A stretch of DNA of 64,000 bases from Polymorphobacter megasporae (GTDB lineage: Bacteria > Pseudomonadota > Alphaproteobacteria > Sphingomonadales > Sphingomonadaceae), in NCBI RefSeq assembly GCF_018982885.2, contig NZ_CP081849.1:62001-126000 (forward strand), written 5' to 3'. Shown here piece after piece: positions 1 through 8,522 of the stretch (position 1 is the stretch's first letter; each line of letters opens with the position of its first letter). The position numbers were made by a program, and so were the translations under genes. The notes under the pieces were generated by a model. That model saw only the letters and a program-made list of their open reading frames with translations, ran no database searches and had not been told where the DNA came from.

Positions 1-2
1 TG

Positions 3-2069
3 CGCCCGAAGTCGGTGGCGATCGTCGGCGTCAGCGAGGACGGCGGCTCGATGGGAGGCCGGTCGTTCCGCAACATCAAGGCGTTCGACTTCCCCGGGGC
101 GGTCCACCTCGTCAGCCGGACCAACGCCTCGGTCGGCGGACGGCCGTGCGTCGCGACGATCGACGACCTGCCCGACGAGGTCGACGCGGCGGTCATCGCT
201 CTGCCCGCTCGCGCGATCGTTCCGGCGATCGAGGCATGCGCGCGCAAGGGCATCGGCGGCGCGGTCGTCTTCGCCGCCGGCTTCGCCGAAGCCGGTGCCG
301 AAGGCGTCGCCGCGCAGGCGCGGATGACCGCGATCGCCCGCGAGGCCGATATCGCGGTCCTCGGCCCGAATACGCTCGGCATGACCAATTTCGTCGCGGG
401 CAATTGCCTCGCCTTCGGCCCGAATGCGCCGAGCCCGCCCGAGGGTCGTCCGGCGCTCGCGGTTCTCGCGCAGAGCGGCGCCATGATGGGAAGCCTGCGC
501 CTGTCTGCCACGGTGCGGAATTACGCCGTGTCCTACGCGATCGCGACCGGTAACGAGGCGGTCACCGGCGTCGAGGATTTCATGGCGCATATCGTCGACG
601 ACGCCGACACCCACGCGATTGCTGTCTTCGCCGAACAGCTCCGCCGCCCGCTCGACTTTCTCGCGCTGGCGCGGCGCGCGCGCGGCAACGGCAAGCCGGT
701 CATCCTGCTCCACCCGGGCCGCAGCGACCGCGCACGCGATTCGGCGGCGTCGCATACCGGCGCGCTCTCGGGCAATTACGACGTCATGCGCGCGCTTGTC
801 GCGAGCGAGGCGGTCATCCTCGTCGAGACGCTCGAGGAGCTGCTCGACGCGGCGGAATTCTTCACGCGCTTCCCGGTTGGCCAGGCGACTGGCCCCTCGG
901 TGATCACCGACTCGGGTGCCCTGCGCGGCTTGTCGCTCGACTTTGCCGACAGCCTTGGGCTGACGCTGCCCGACCTGAACGCCGGCACGCTCGCCCGGCT
1001 GCGCGAGCGGCTGCCGACGTTCGCCGAGGCGAGCAACCCGCTCGACATCACCGCCCAGGGCCTCAAGGACATGCCGTTATACGCCGAGGCCACCGCGGCG
1101 ATGGCGGCGGATCCGGGCAGTAGCGGCGTGCTTGTCGCGGTCATGCCCGGGAGCCCCGAGGTCGGGATGATCAAGGCCCAGGCGATCCTGCCGGCGCTGA
1201 TCGCGAGCGACAAGCCAAAGGCCTATGTCGTGCTCGGCGACGCCCCGGTCGATCCGACGCTGGCGGCGACGATGCAGACGAACGGCATCCCCTTCTATCG
1301 ATCACCCGAGCGCGCGCTGCGCATGTTCGCGCATTCGGCGCGCTTCGCCGACCTTAAGCAGCGCGCCAACGCCGCGACCGCTGCGCCGATCGCTGCCGCG
1401 GACCGCGTCGCGGGCAGCGGCGCGATGCTCGAACATGCGGGCAAGGCGCTGCTCCAGACAGCGGCGGTAGCCGTTCCCGAGGGCGCGCTCGCGACTACGC
1501 TCGAGGGCGCCGTCGTAGCGGCGACGCGGATCGGTTACCCGGTCGTCCTCAAGGTTCAGTCGGCCCAGTTGTTGCACAAGACTGAAGTCGGCGGCGTCGC
1601 GGTCGGCCTCGCCGATGAGGCCGCGCTGCGAGCTGCGTGGGGCACGATGGCGCAGCGCGTTACCGACGCCCGTCCCGATGCGGTCATCGCCGGCTATCTC
1701 GTCGAGGCGATGGCCGCGCGCGGCCTCGAACTCGTCGTCGGCGGCCGGCGCGACCCCAATTGGGGACCCGTCGTCGTCGTTGGGCTCGGCGGCGTGTGGA
1801 TCGAGGCCTTGAACGACATCCGGCTGTTGCCGGCCAGCGTCACCGAAGCGGTGGTGATCGAGGAATTGGGGCTGCTCAAGGCGCATAGCCTGCTCGAAGG
1901 CGCGCGCGGCGCGGCACCGGTCGACAAGGCCGCCGTGGCGCGCGTGGTGACAACGATCGGACAGCTGCTGCTCGCTCATCCCGAGATCGTCGAGATCGAC
2001 ATCAACCCGCTCGTCGTATTCGCCGACAGGCCGCCCGTCGCCCTCGACGCGCTGATCGTCCTCGGTTGA
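3..2069 (+). CDS. Acyl-CoA synthetase (ADP-forming type), 5'-truncated by window edge
   Basis: Acetate-CoA ligase (ADP-forming)/pimeloyl-CoA synthetase-like protein, which couples CoA-thioester formation or breakage to ATP. Visible parts in order: an N-terminal CoA-binding Rossmann segment (SVAIVGVSEDGGSMGG), a succinyl-CoA-ligase-like middle with the LAQSGAMMG and HTGALSG motifs, and a C-terminal ATP-grasp domain (YPVVLKVQS, HKTEVGGVAVGL, then EIDINPLVV). The frame is open to the first base of the window and reads RPKS just before a possible GTG at 15. That matches the usual N-terminus of the family, so the true start lies upstream. It is followed by a convergent aromatic cluster and may activate an aromatic or aliphatic acid. 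The substrate is inferred only. Confidence 0.85.
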   Translation, partial: RPKSVAIVGVSEDGGSMGGRSFRNIKAFDFPGAVHLVSRTNASVGGRPCVATIDDLPDEVDAAVIALPARAIVPAIEACARKGIGGAVVFAAGFAEAGAEGVAAQARMTAIAREADIAVLGPNTLGMTNFVAGNCLAFGPNAPSPPEGRPALAVLAQSGAMMGSLRLSATVRNYAVSYAIATGNEAVTGVEDFMAHIVDDADTHAIAVFAEQLRRPLDFLALARRARGNGKPVILLHPGRSDRARDSAASHTGALSGNYDVMRALVASEAVILVETLEELLDAAEFFTRFPVGQATGPSVITDSGALRGLSLDFADSLGLTLPDLNAGTLARLRERLPTFAEASNPLDITAQGLKDMPLYAEATAAMAADPGSSGVLVAVMPGSPEVGMIKAQAILPALIASDKPKAYVVLGDAPVDPTLAATMQTNGIPFYRSPERALRMFAHSARFADLKQRANAATAAPIAAADRVAGSGAMLEHAGKALLQTAAVAVPEGALATTLEGAVVAATRIGYPVVLKVQSAQLLHKTEVGGVAVGLADEAALRAAWGTMAQRVTDARPDAVIAGYLVEAMAARGLELVVGGRRDPNWGPVVVVGLGGVWIEALNDIRLLPASVTEAVVIEELGLLKAHSLLEGARGAAPVDKAAVARVVTTIGQLLLAHPEIVEIDINPLVVFADRPPVALDALIVLG

Positions 2070-2125
2070 ATCGACTGGCAAGCCGCTGTCCGACGGGAGG
2101 CCGGCGCGCCTAGCCTCCGGCGTCC

Positions 2126-2740
2126 CTAGACCGGCGGCGGCGCGGCGCTGGCGAAGGCGGGCAGTGCGGCGGCCCGGTCCGCGATCGCGCTGACCTTCGG
2201 ATACGGCGTCAAGTCGAGCTTGAATCGCCGCGCGTTGAACATCTGCGGCACGAGGCAGGCGTCGACGAGGTTCGGTGCGTCGCCCCCGGCAAAGGGTGCA
2301 TCGGGCAGAAGCGCTTCGAGCGTGGCGAACCCCTGCGCGACCCAATTGCGGTACCAGTCGTCGATCGCCGCCTTGTCCTGCCCCATCGGGTGTTCGAGAT
2401 ACTGGAGGACGCGGAGGTTGTTGATCGGATGGATGTCGCACGCGATCGTCAGCGCCATCTCCATCGCCCGCGCGCGCGCACGCGGATCGAGCGGGATCAT
2501 CCGCGGCTCGGGATGAACCGCGTCGAGATAGTCGATGATCGCGAGGCTTTGCCCGAGCCGCAGGTCGCCGTCCTCGAGCGCGGGAACGAGCCCGGCGGGG
2601 TTGACCGCGAGATAGCCGGGCGCGCGCTGTTCGCCGGCGCGAAGCACGTAGGTGCGCTTCTCATAGGCGATGCCCTTCAGGGCCAACACGATGCGGACCC
2701 GGTAGCTCGCCGACGACAGCGCGAAGTCGTGGAGGATCAT
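2126..2740 (-). CDS. maiA: Maleylacetoacetate/maleylpyruvate isomerase (zeta-class GST)
   Basis: A 204-residue glutathione S-transferase of the zeta/MaiA type. The N-terminal thioredoxin-like domain has the SSASYRVRIVLALKG helix that binds glutathione, then NPAGLVPALEDG and QSLAIIDYL; an all-helical C-terminal domain follows with the typical DIHPINNLRVLQYL stretch. The family performs GSH-dependent cis-trans isomerisation of maleylpyruvate or maleylacetoacetate. The neighbouring gentisate dioxygenase makes maleylpyruvate the likelier substrate (NagL role). Its ATG overlaps the stop of the upstream hydrolase gene by 4 bp (ATGA), so the two are translationally coupled. Confidence 0.9.
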   Translation of the reverse strand: MILHDFALSSASYRVRIVLALKGIAYEKRTYVLRAGEQRAPGYLAVNPAGLVPALEDGDLRLGQSLAIIDYLDAVHPEPRMIPLDPRARARAMEMALTIACDIHPINNLRVLQYLEHPMGQDKAAIDDWYRNWVAQGFATLEALLPDAPFAGGDAPNLVDACLVPQMFNARRFKLDLTPYPKVSAIADRAAALPAFASAAPPPV

Positions 2741-3444
2741 GCGAAGTCGACTTCCTTGCCGCCGATCGTGACGCGCAGCGGGGTCAGCCCGCCGATCGTC
2801 ACGTCGATGACGTCGCCCGGCACCACCGCGCCGACTCCGGCGGGGGTGCCGGTAAAGATCAGGTCGCCGGGCAGCAGCCGCTCAAACCGACTCAGATAGG
2901 CGATCTGCTCGGCGCAGTCCCAGATCAGGTCGGCAATGTCGCCGTCTTGCTTGATCGCGCCGTTGACGGTCAGGCGGATCGGGGCCTTGACCATGTGCCC
3001 GACGTCGGCGACCGGGCTGATCGCCGCCATCGGAGCCGAGAAGGCGAAGTTCTTGCCGATTTCCCAAGGCCGCCCCTTGTCGCGCGCCTCGAGCTGGAGA
3101 TCGCGCCGGGTCATGTCGAGCCCGACCGCATAGCCGAAGACAAGATCGAGGGCGTCCGCCTCGCTTAACTTTGCGCCTGCCTTGCCGATCGCGATCACCA
3201 GCTCGCCCTCAAAGTGATAGTTCGCAGTCTCGGGCGGATACGGCACCGTCGCACCGTTCGGCACCAGCGCGTCGGCGCATTTGGCGAAGAAGAACGGGGC
3301 CTCGCGCGACGGATCCTTGCCCATCTCGCGCGCATGCGCCTCGTAGTTGCGGCCGATGCAAATGATCCGACCGACGGGGAATGTATCGGCACTGCCAGCG
3401 ATCGCGGCGGCGGGACGTGCGGGGAGCGCGAAGATCGGCGGCAT
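2737..3444 (-). CDS. Fumarylacetoacetate hydrolase family protein (fumarylpyruvate hydrolase-like)
   Basis: FAH-fold hydrolase of about 235 residues, close to fumarylpyruvate hydrolase (NagK) length. It shows the family signature GRIICIGRNYEAHAREMG, the acidic metal-binding part FEGELVIAIG, GYAVGLDMTRRDLQ, and the C-terminal LLPGDLIFTGTPAGVG. The ATG at 3444 is chosen because an AGAGGA ribosome site lies just upstream and the family begins near here; the frame stays open further upstream but would run into the divergent promoter. Expected reaction: fumarylpyruvate to fumarate plus pyruvate, the last step of the gentisate route. It is transcribed together with maiA. Confidence 0.88.
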   Translation of the reverse strand: MPPIFALPARPAAAIAGSADTFPVGRIICIGRNYEAHAREMGKDPSREAPFFFAKCADALVPNGATVPYPPETANYHFEGELVIAIGKAGAKLSEADALDLVFGYAVGLDMTRRDLQLEARDKGRPWEIGKNFAFSAPMAAISPVADVGHMVKAPIRLTVNGAIKQDGDIADLIWDCAEQIAYLSRFERLLPGDLIFTGTPAGVGAVVPGDVIDVTIGGLTPLRVTIGGKEVDFA

Positions 3445-3523
3445 GATCAGTCCTCTGACGATTGGCTGGCAAAACCGTGGACAAACGCGCATAGTCGCGC
3501 AAGCACAAAGAGGATTTTTTCTG

Positions 3524-4576
3524 ATGGCTACGCTCGCCAGACCGACCAACCTCGAAGCCGCGCGCGACGATTTCTACGACCGGCTGACGCCCGAGGCGCT
3601 GGCTCCCCTGTGGAAGGTGCTCGCCGCGCTGGTGACGCCGAGGCCGCGGACCCGCGCGATCGCGGCGGCGTGGTCGTTCGACCGAATCGAGCCGCTGCTC
3701 ATGGAAGCGGGCGAGCTGATCACCGCCGCCGAGGCCGAGCGTCGCGTGCTGATCCTCGAGAACCCGTCGCTGCCGGGGCAGTCGCGGATCACCAATACGC
3801 TTTATGCCGGGCTGCAGTTGATCCTGCCCGGCGAGGTCGCACCCGCGCACCGACACGCGCAGAACGCGCTCCGCTTCATCATGCGCGGCGACGGCGCGTT
3901 CACCGCGCTCGACGGCGAGCGGGCGTACATGCACAAGTACGACCTGATCCTCACCCCCGCATGGCTGTGGCACGACCACGGCAACGAGACCGACGCGCCG
4001 ATGATCTGGCTCGACGGGCTCGATATCCCGCTCGTGCAGATGCTCGATGCGAGCTTCGCCGAACATCGCGAGGATCGCGGGGCGTGGCCCACGTCGCGAC
4101 CCGCGGGCGATGCCGCGCTGCGTTGGGGTCGCAACCTGCGCCCGGTGCACGCCGAGCGCGTCGCCGGCCAGGGCAACCCGCTGTTCATCTACCCGTTCGC
4201 CGAATGGCGTGCGACGCTAGAGGTGCTCCGCCGCGCCGAAGCCCCTCACGCGCACGACGCGCATCTGATGGAGTTCACCAACCCGGTCGACGGCGGATCG
4301 GTGATGGCGACGATGTCGGCGTTCGCGCGGCTGGTCCCGGCCGGGTTCGACACCCGCCCCGCGCGGTCGAGCGACGGCATGATCAACGTCGTCGTCGAGG
4401 GCAGCGGGACACTCGTGATCGACGGCGAGCTGTTCGCGCTCGCCCCCGGCGCTATCGTCGTCGTGCCCGCCTGGGCCGAGCGGCGCTTCGCGGCTGAGAC
4501 CGATCTCGTCGTGTTCAGCTACTCCGACCGCGCGACGCAGCAGAAGCTGTCGCTGTGGCGCGAGCAGTTGGCGTAA
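3524..4576 (+). CDS. gtdA: Gentisate 1,2-dioxygenase
   Basis: A 350-residue bicupin ring-cleavage dioxygenase. The first cupin carries the Fe(II)-binding set HRHAQNALRFIMRG and a later WLWHDHGNE; the second cupin, which lacks a full metal set, lies around residues 240-340. It opens gentisate (2,5-dihydroxybenzoate) to maleylpyruvate. The ATG at 3524 is preceded by AAAGAGGA, which fixes the start; a longer open frame upstream overlaps the divergent hydrolase gene and is not credible. It is divergent from the fah-maiA operon by about 79 bp, so the three enzymes of the gentisate pathway share one control region. Confidence 0.92.
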   Translation: MATLARPTNLEAARDDFYDRLTPEALAPLWKVLAALVTPRPRTRAIAAAWSFDRIEPLLMEAGELITAAEAERRVLILENPSLPGQSRITNTLYAGLQLILPGEVAPAHRHAQNALRFIMRGDGAFTALDGERAYMHKYDLILTPAWLWHDHGNETDAPMIWLDGLDIPLVQMLDASFAEHREDRGAWPTSRPAGDAALRWGRNLRPVHAERVAGQGNPLFIYPFAEWRATLEVLRRAEAPHAHDAHLMEFTNPVDGGSVMATMSAFARLVPAGFDTRPARSSDGMINVVVEGSGTLVIDGELFALAPGAIVVVPAWAERRFAAETDLVVFSYSDRATQQKLSLWREQLA

Positions 4577-4581
4577 CCGCG

Positions 4582-5064
4582 TCAGTCGATCGTATAGAAC
4601 TCGATCGTCAGGCTGTCGGGACGGCGCACCCCGCGCGCCATGAAAACGCGCTTGCGCAGCCAGTCGTGCGGCCCGTCGGTGACACGGAAGCGCGGCGATC
4701 CGCCCGAGTAATACTGCGCCGCCGCCACCTCCTCGCCTAGCGCCATCCGGTCAATCACCTCGGGGACCGCGACGCGCATGCCGGGATTTTCGATCGCAAT
4801 CACCGTCCCGTCCGCTGCTTTCAGAAAATAGCGTGCGAGCAGTTCGGTGCGGCCATCGGTCCTGACTGTCTGCCAATCGCCGCCAGCGCACAGCACGATG
4901 CCGGTCAGCCGGGGACCGGAAATAGTGCCGCCGAGGATCGGGATGAACCGCTCGCGCCCGCCGTCGATGACACCGAGTTCGATCGGCGCGCCGACCTCGA
5001 TCATTGCCGAAAAGACGGTCGTGAGGTGCGGCGCGGAAGGTGCAGCGGGCGACGACGCGGTCAT
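4582..5064 (-). CDS. DUF3237 domain-containing protein
   Basis: A 160-residue protein of the DUF3237 family (UPF0311-like beta-barrel). Recognisable parts are LGVIDGGRERFIPILGGTISGP, GGDWQTVRTDG, and the C-terminal GSPRFRVTDGPHDWL. Such proteins occur often in aromatic catabolism clusters but have no firm activity. The ATG at 5064 starts the conserved part and lies 29 bp after the Rieske gene, so both are probably one transcript. The gene is convergent with gtdA (5-bp gap). Confidence 0.85.
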   Translation of the reverse strand: MTASSPAAPSAPHLTTVFSAMIEVGAPIELGVIDGGRERFIPILGGTISGPRLTGIVLCAGGDWQTVRTDGRTELLARYFLKAADGTVIAIENPGMRVAVPEVIDRMALGEEVAAAQYYSGGSPRFRVTDGPHDWLRKRVFMARGVRRPDSLTIEFYTID

Positions 5065-5093
5065 CTCGGGTTCCGATCGTTGCTGCGGGGCGA

Positions 5094-6419
5094 CTATGCG
5101 ACCTTCTCGGGCTCGAGCACTGCCCCGAAGCGCGCCGTGACCGGCTGGGCGGGGGCAGGCAGATCGGGGTCGATCCCCATTGCCGTGCAGAAATCCTCCC
5201 ACACCTCGCGCGGCTGCCCGGCCTGGAACAGGAATTCATGCATGTGGTGGCCGAAGAACGGGTGGCTGATGAACACCTCGCGGCTCGCACCGTTTACGAG
5301 CAGGTCGCGTTCGGCGGTCGGCAGCGCGACATTCGTCGCCTTCGCCGGATCGCGGATGATGCCCTTTGGATCGTCGCCGCGCGCGATCGCCGCGACGTCG
5401 TCCAGCAATTGCTTGCGCAGCATCTGGATGCCGCGATCGCTCAGGCCGAGCTTCTCCTTCGTCCGGTCGGCGATCTTCCCCTGCCCGACCCACGCGACGA
5501 AGTCCTGATTCATCACGTGCTTGCTGTACCAGCGACCGGTCGCGGGATCGGCGATCGGCCCGCGCCACGTTGGGATGCTCGCCTGGTCGAACGGCTCCTG
5601 CTCGTTGGGCACGCGGTTGAACATCCAACCGATGCTCAGCATGTTCTCGTCGTCGATCGGGATCCGCCATTCGAAATGGTCGCCGAGGTAGAAGGCGTTC
5701 GGCCACAGGCAGACGCGCCCGACGGTCCACATCGAATGCTTTTCCATCAGGTCTTCGCGCATCCGGCGATAGATCAGGCCGAATTCGAACTCGTCGAACG
5801 CGATCTGCATGTGCTTCGGCCCGAGTTCGGCTTCGACATCCTCCTGCCGCCGGCCCCAGTTCATATGCATCCATTCGAAATGCACCGGATCGATCGAATT
5901 CTCCTGCGCCTGCAGCCAGTTGCAAGGCAGTTCAGAAATCACGATCTGGCGGAAGCCATTACTCCAGTTGAACGGTTCCCAATCGGGCAGTTCGGGGGCC
6001 GGCGACGGACCCATGTACGTCCACAGCAGCCCAGCATGCGCGCGGACCGGATATGCGGTGATCCTGATCTTGTCCTTGTACTTTGCCTGCGGGACGACGG
6101 TGTCCTCGAACGGCATCGCGACGCACTGGCCGGTCTCGTCATAGGTCCAGCCGTGGTAGCTGCACCGCAGCCCGCACTTCTCGACGAAGCCGTACGACAG
6201 GTCGGCGCGGCGGTGGGCGCACTGCCGCTCGACGAGGCCGAATGCACCGCTCAGATCGCGGTACAGCACGAGGTCTTCGCCGAGCAGGCGGATCGCCTTG
6301 ATCCGGTCGGTCGCGAATTCGCTGACGCCAGCGACGGGGAACCAGTAGCGGCGCAGTACCTCGCCCATCGGAGTCCCCGGCCCGACCCGGGTCAGCAGTT
6401 CGTTTTGCGTGGCGTCCAT
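5094..6419 (-). CDS. Rieske aromatic ring-hydroxylating oxygenase, alpha subunit (phthalate-dioxygenase type)
   Basis: A 441-residue Rieske non-heme iron oxygenase. The N-terminal [2Fe-2S] motif is CAHRRADLSYGF...CSYHGW (C-x-H ... C-x2-H), and the mononuclear iron site is seen as DPVHFEWMH. Layout and length fit the phthalate 4,5-dioxygenase/homotrimeric group, which uses a separate reductase; none is encoded nearby. The ATG at 6419 has a GGGGAGAG ribosome site. The frame is open further upstream but that part overlaps the divergent GntR gene. Context suggests hydroxylation or O-demethylation of a benzoate-type substrate feeding gentisate; the substrate is inference. Confidence 0.88.
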   Translation of the reverse strand: MDATQNELLTRVGPGTPMGEVLRRYWFPVAGVSEFATDRIKAIRLLGEDLVLYRDLSGAFGLVERQCAHRRADLSYGFVEKCGLRCSYHGWTYDETGQCVAMPFEDTVVPQAKYKDKIRITAYPVRAHAGLLWTYMGPSPAPELPDWEPFNWSNGFRQIVISELPCNWLQAQENSIDPVHFEWMHMNWGRRQEDVEAELGPKHMQIAFDEFEFGLIYRRMREDLMEKHSMWTVGRVCLWPNAFYLGDHFEWRIPIDDENMLSIGWMFNRVPNEQEPFDQASIPTWRGPIADPATGRWYSKHVMNQDFVAWVGQGKIADRTKEKLGLSDRGIQMLRKQLLDDVAAIARGDDPKGIIRDPAKATNVALPTAERDLLVNGASREVFISHPFFGHHMHEFLFQAGQPREVWEDFCTAMGIDPDLPAPAQPVTARFGAVLEPEKVA

Positions 6420-6549
6420 ACTGCTCTCCCCAACTGGCTGCGCGCCTTGGCGACCCGCGACCAATGCCATCCGCCACGATCCGTCGTCAATCAAAGATAT
6501 TATATTTGGCCGACTCGACCCGGTCGCGGCTTGGTGCTTAGTAGACGGT
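6420..6549. promoter_or_regulatory. Divergent promoter region, Rieske oxygenase / GntR regulator
   Basis: About 130 bp between the divergent Rieske gene and the GntR-family regulator, with a local AT-rich patch around 6485-6515 (ATATTATATTTGG) in otherwise GC-rich DNA. It is the natural site for autoregulation and control of the oxygenase by the regulator. I see no convincing palindromic operator. Confidence 0.4.
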
Positions 6550-7269
6550 GTGGTCGATCTCACTGTTCGCGGACAATGGCGCGCCGCCGGCGGCAGCGGC
6601 ACCCTATCGGCCGCCATCGTCGCACAGATCAGCGAGCAGCTGTTCGTCGGCCAGCTGAAGCCGGGCGATTTTCTCGGCAGCGAGGCGTCGCTCGCGCATG
6701 CGTTCGACGTCAGCCGCATGGCGATGCGCGACGCGGTCCGCGCCCTGTCAGCCACCGGCATCATCGCGGTGCGCCGCGGGTCGGGCGGCGGCATCCGCAT
6801 CGCCGCCGCCGACCCCGACCGCTTCGCCGACGCACTGGCGATCCAACTCACCTTGCTCGGCGTTTCACGAAGCGATCTAATCGAGGCGCAGATCGCGACC
6901 GAGGCGATGATCACCCGGCTCGCCGCCGAACGCGCCGCGGCGGCCGATGTCGAGCGGCTGCGCGCGCTGCTCGCCGCGGCGGTCGACGCCGTCGGCGACG
7001 GCGGCGCTTTCGCCCGGCTGCTCGGCGAATTCCACACCGAGCTTGCACGCATCGCCGGGAACATTGCGCTCGCCGTTATGCTCGGCGGCATCCTGCAATT
7101 GCTCGAGACCGGGTACGGGACCGACACCACCCCGTCGCGGGCGCGCGGGGTGCTGGCGAAATATCGTATCGTCGTCGATGCCATCGCCGCGGGCGACGGC
7201 GAATGCGCGGCGAGCCGGATGCGCGAGCATCTCGAAAGCGTCCGGGCACACGAAAAGTCACGGCGCTAG
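6550..7269 (+). CDS. GntR family transcriptional regulator (FCD domain)
   Basis: FadR-subfamily GntR regulator of about 240 residues. The winged-helix domain includes ISEQLFVGQLKPGDFL, LAHAFDVSRMAMRDAVRAL and IIAVRRGSGGGIRI. The all-helical FCD ligand domain follows with LIEAQIATEAMITRLAA, FHTELARIAGN and a C-terminal MREHLESVR, each supplying conserved acidic or histidine residues. The GTG at 6550 is the most plausible start; a longer frame would overlap the oxygenase start. It probably controls the aromatic genes in response to a carboxylic acid intermediate. Its end overlaps the convergent MFS gene by 4 bp. Confidence 0.85.
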   Translation: MVDLTVRGQWRAAGGSGTLSAAIVAQISEQLFVGQLKPGDFLGSEASLAHAFDVSRMAMRDAVRALSATGIIAVRRGSGGGIRIAAADPDRFADALAIQLTLLGVSRSDLIEAQIATEAMITRLAAERAAAADVERLRALLAAAVDAVGDGGAFARLLGEFHTELARIAGNIALAVMLGGILQLLETGYGTDTTPSRARGVLAKYRIVVDAIAAGDGECAASRMREHLESVRAHEKSRR

Positions 7270-8522
7270 GCGGCACTTCCGAGCGCCGCGTCGAATCGAC
7301 GGCTGGCGCGCCAGTAGAAGAAGGCCGGGACGACGTTGAGGAACGGAAAGACCATCAGCACCCACCGCAGTGCCTGGTCGCCCGCCGCCGGCTTCAGCGC
7401 GTCGGCGACGATGCCGATCGCCAGCGGCCCCAGCCCTGCCCCGATAAGGTTGATGAACAGCAGGATGATCGCGGTGGCGAAGCTGCGATATTCGGATGGA
7501 ACAAGGCGCGGCGCGCTCGCGAACACCGGACCGTAAAAGAACAGCGCGAGCGTGCTGGGCACGATCAGCAGGCCGAGCGCGACATGCCAGTCAGTCGCGG
7601 CATAAGCGAAGGTGTAGAACGGCGGCGCGACGAGAACCGCGACCATCGGCACGATCATGTAATTGCGCGGCGCGATCTTCCCCAGCCGGTCGGCGACCCG
7701 CCCGCCCGCCAGCATCCCGGCGATGCCGGCGAGGCCGCTGACGAGGCCCAGCCATAACCCGACCTGCGCGGTGGGGACGTGGTACGCCCGGATCAGGACG
7801 ACGGGGGCCCAGACCGTCTGCCCGGTCGTCACGATCGAACTTGTCGCGGTCGCGCAGATCAGCAGCACGAGCGCACGCGACCGCCACACGACCCGCAGCC
7901 CACCGGGTGCCGCGGCCCCACTGGCGAGGACGATGCGCGGCGGGGCGCGGTCGTCCCTGAGCACGAGCTTGACCGCGAGCGCGACGAACAGGCCGGGGAC
8001 GGCGCAGATCAGGAAGGCAGCGCGCCAGCCATACGCGTGGCCGATCGCGCCGCCGAGGACGAGGCCGAGCAGGATGCCGCACGGCACCCCGAGACCCTGC
8101 CGCGCGATGGCGCGCGCGCGCCGTTCGACCGGAATCCGTTCGGCGATCAGCGCGTACGACGCCGGGGCCGACCCCGCCTCGCCGAGGCCGACGCCGACTC
8201 GGACGATGGCGAGCTGGACGTATGACGCGGCGAGGCCCGACGCCGCGGTCATCACCGAAAAGACCGCGACGACGGTAGCGATCAAACTCACCCGGTCGGT
8301 TGTCGGGCGATCGGCGTAGCGCGCGATCGGCAGCCCCATCAGCGCGTAGAAGACCGCGAACGCCGGACCCGTCAGGATGCCGAGCCTAGTGTTGCTGAGA
8401 TGGAGTTCGCGGCTGATCTGTTCGGCGAGGATGTTGATGATCTGCCGGTCGACGAGGTTGAAGGTCGAGACGAGGAACAACAGGAACAGCAGCGCGCGCT
8501 CGCGCGATCCCGCCGCGGTCAC
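7266..8522 (-). CDS. MFS transporter
   Basis: A 418-residue major facilitator with about 12 hydrophobic segments. It has an N-terminal FNLVDRQIINILAEQI segment typical of Spinster-like/ACS carriers, an RYADRPTTDR loop in the position of the MFS signature between helices 2 and 3, and GVGLGEAGSAPASYALIAE in helix 4/5. It lies in the inner membrane and probably takes up an aromatic acid or related substrate of this cluster. Its ATG overlaps the stop of the upstream hydrolase gene by 4 bp (ATGA), so it is coupled to it. Confidence 0.85.
   Translation of the reverse strand: MTAAGSRERALLFLLFLVSTFNLVDRQIINILAEQISRELHLSNTRLGILTGPAFAVFYALMGLPIARYADRPTTDRVSLIATVVAVFSVMTAASGLAASYVQLAIVRVGVGLGEAGSAPASYALIAERIPVERRARAIARQGLGVPCGILLGLVLGGAIGHAYGWRAAFLICAVPGLFVALAVKLVLRDDRAPPRIVLASGAAAPGGLRVVWRSRALVLLICATATSSIVTTGQTVWAPVVLIRAYHVPTAQVGLWLGLVSGLAGIAGMLAGGRVADRLGKIAPRNYMIVPMVAVLVAPPFYTFAYAATDWHVALGLLIVPSTLALFFYGPVFASAPRLVPSEYRSFATAIILLFINLIGAGLGPLAIGIVADALKPAAGDQALRWVLMVFPFLNVVPAFFYWRASRRFDAALGSAA

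Noticed and set aside
1302-2441. 380-codon minus-strand frame
   Set aside because: It is antisense to the acyl-CoA synthetase and maiA end, has no domain, and is Arg/Asp/Gly-rich as expected of a shadow frame.
5040-7757. Very long plus-strand open frame of about 900 codons
   Set aside because: It runs antisense through the Rieske oxygenase and across the GntR gene in the wrong frame. The composition (Arg/His/Asp-rich) is that of a high-GC shadow frame; the genes on the proper frames have clear family motifs.
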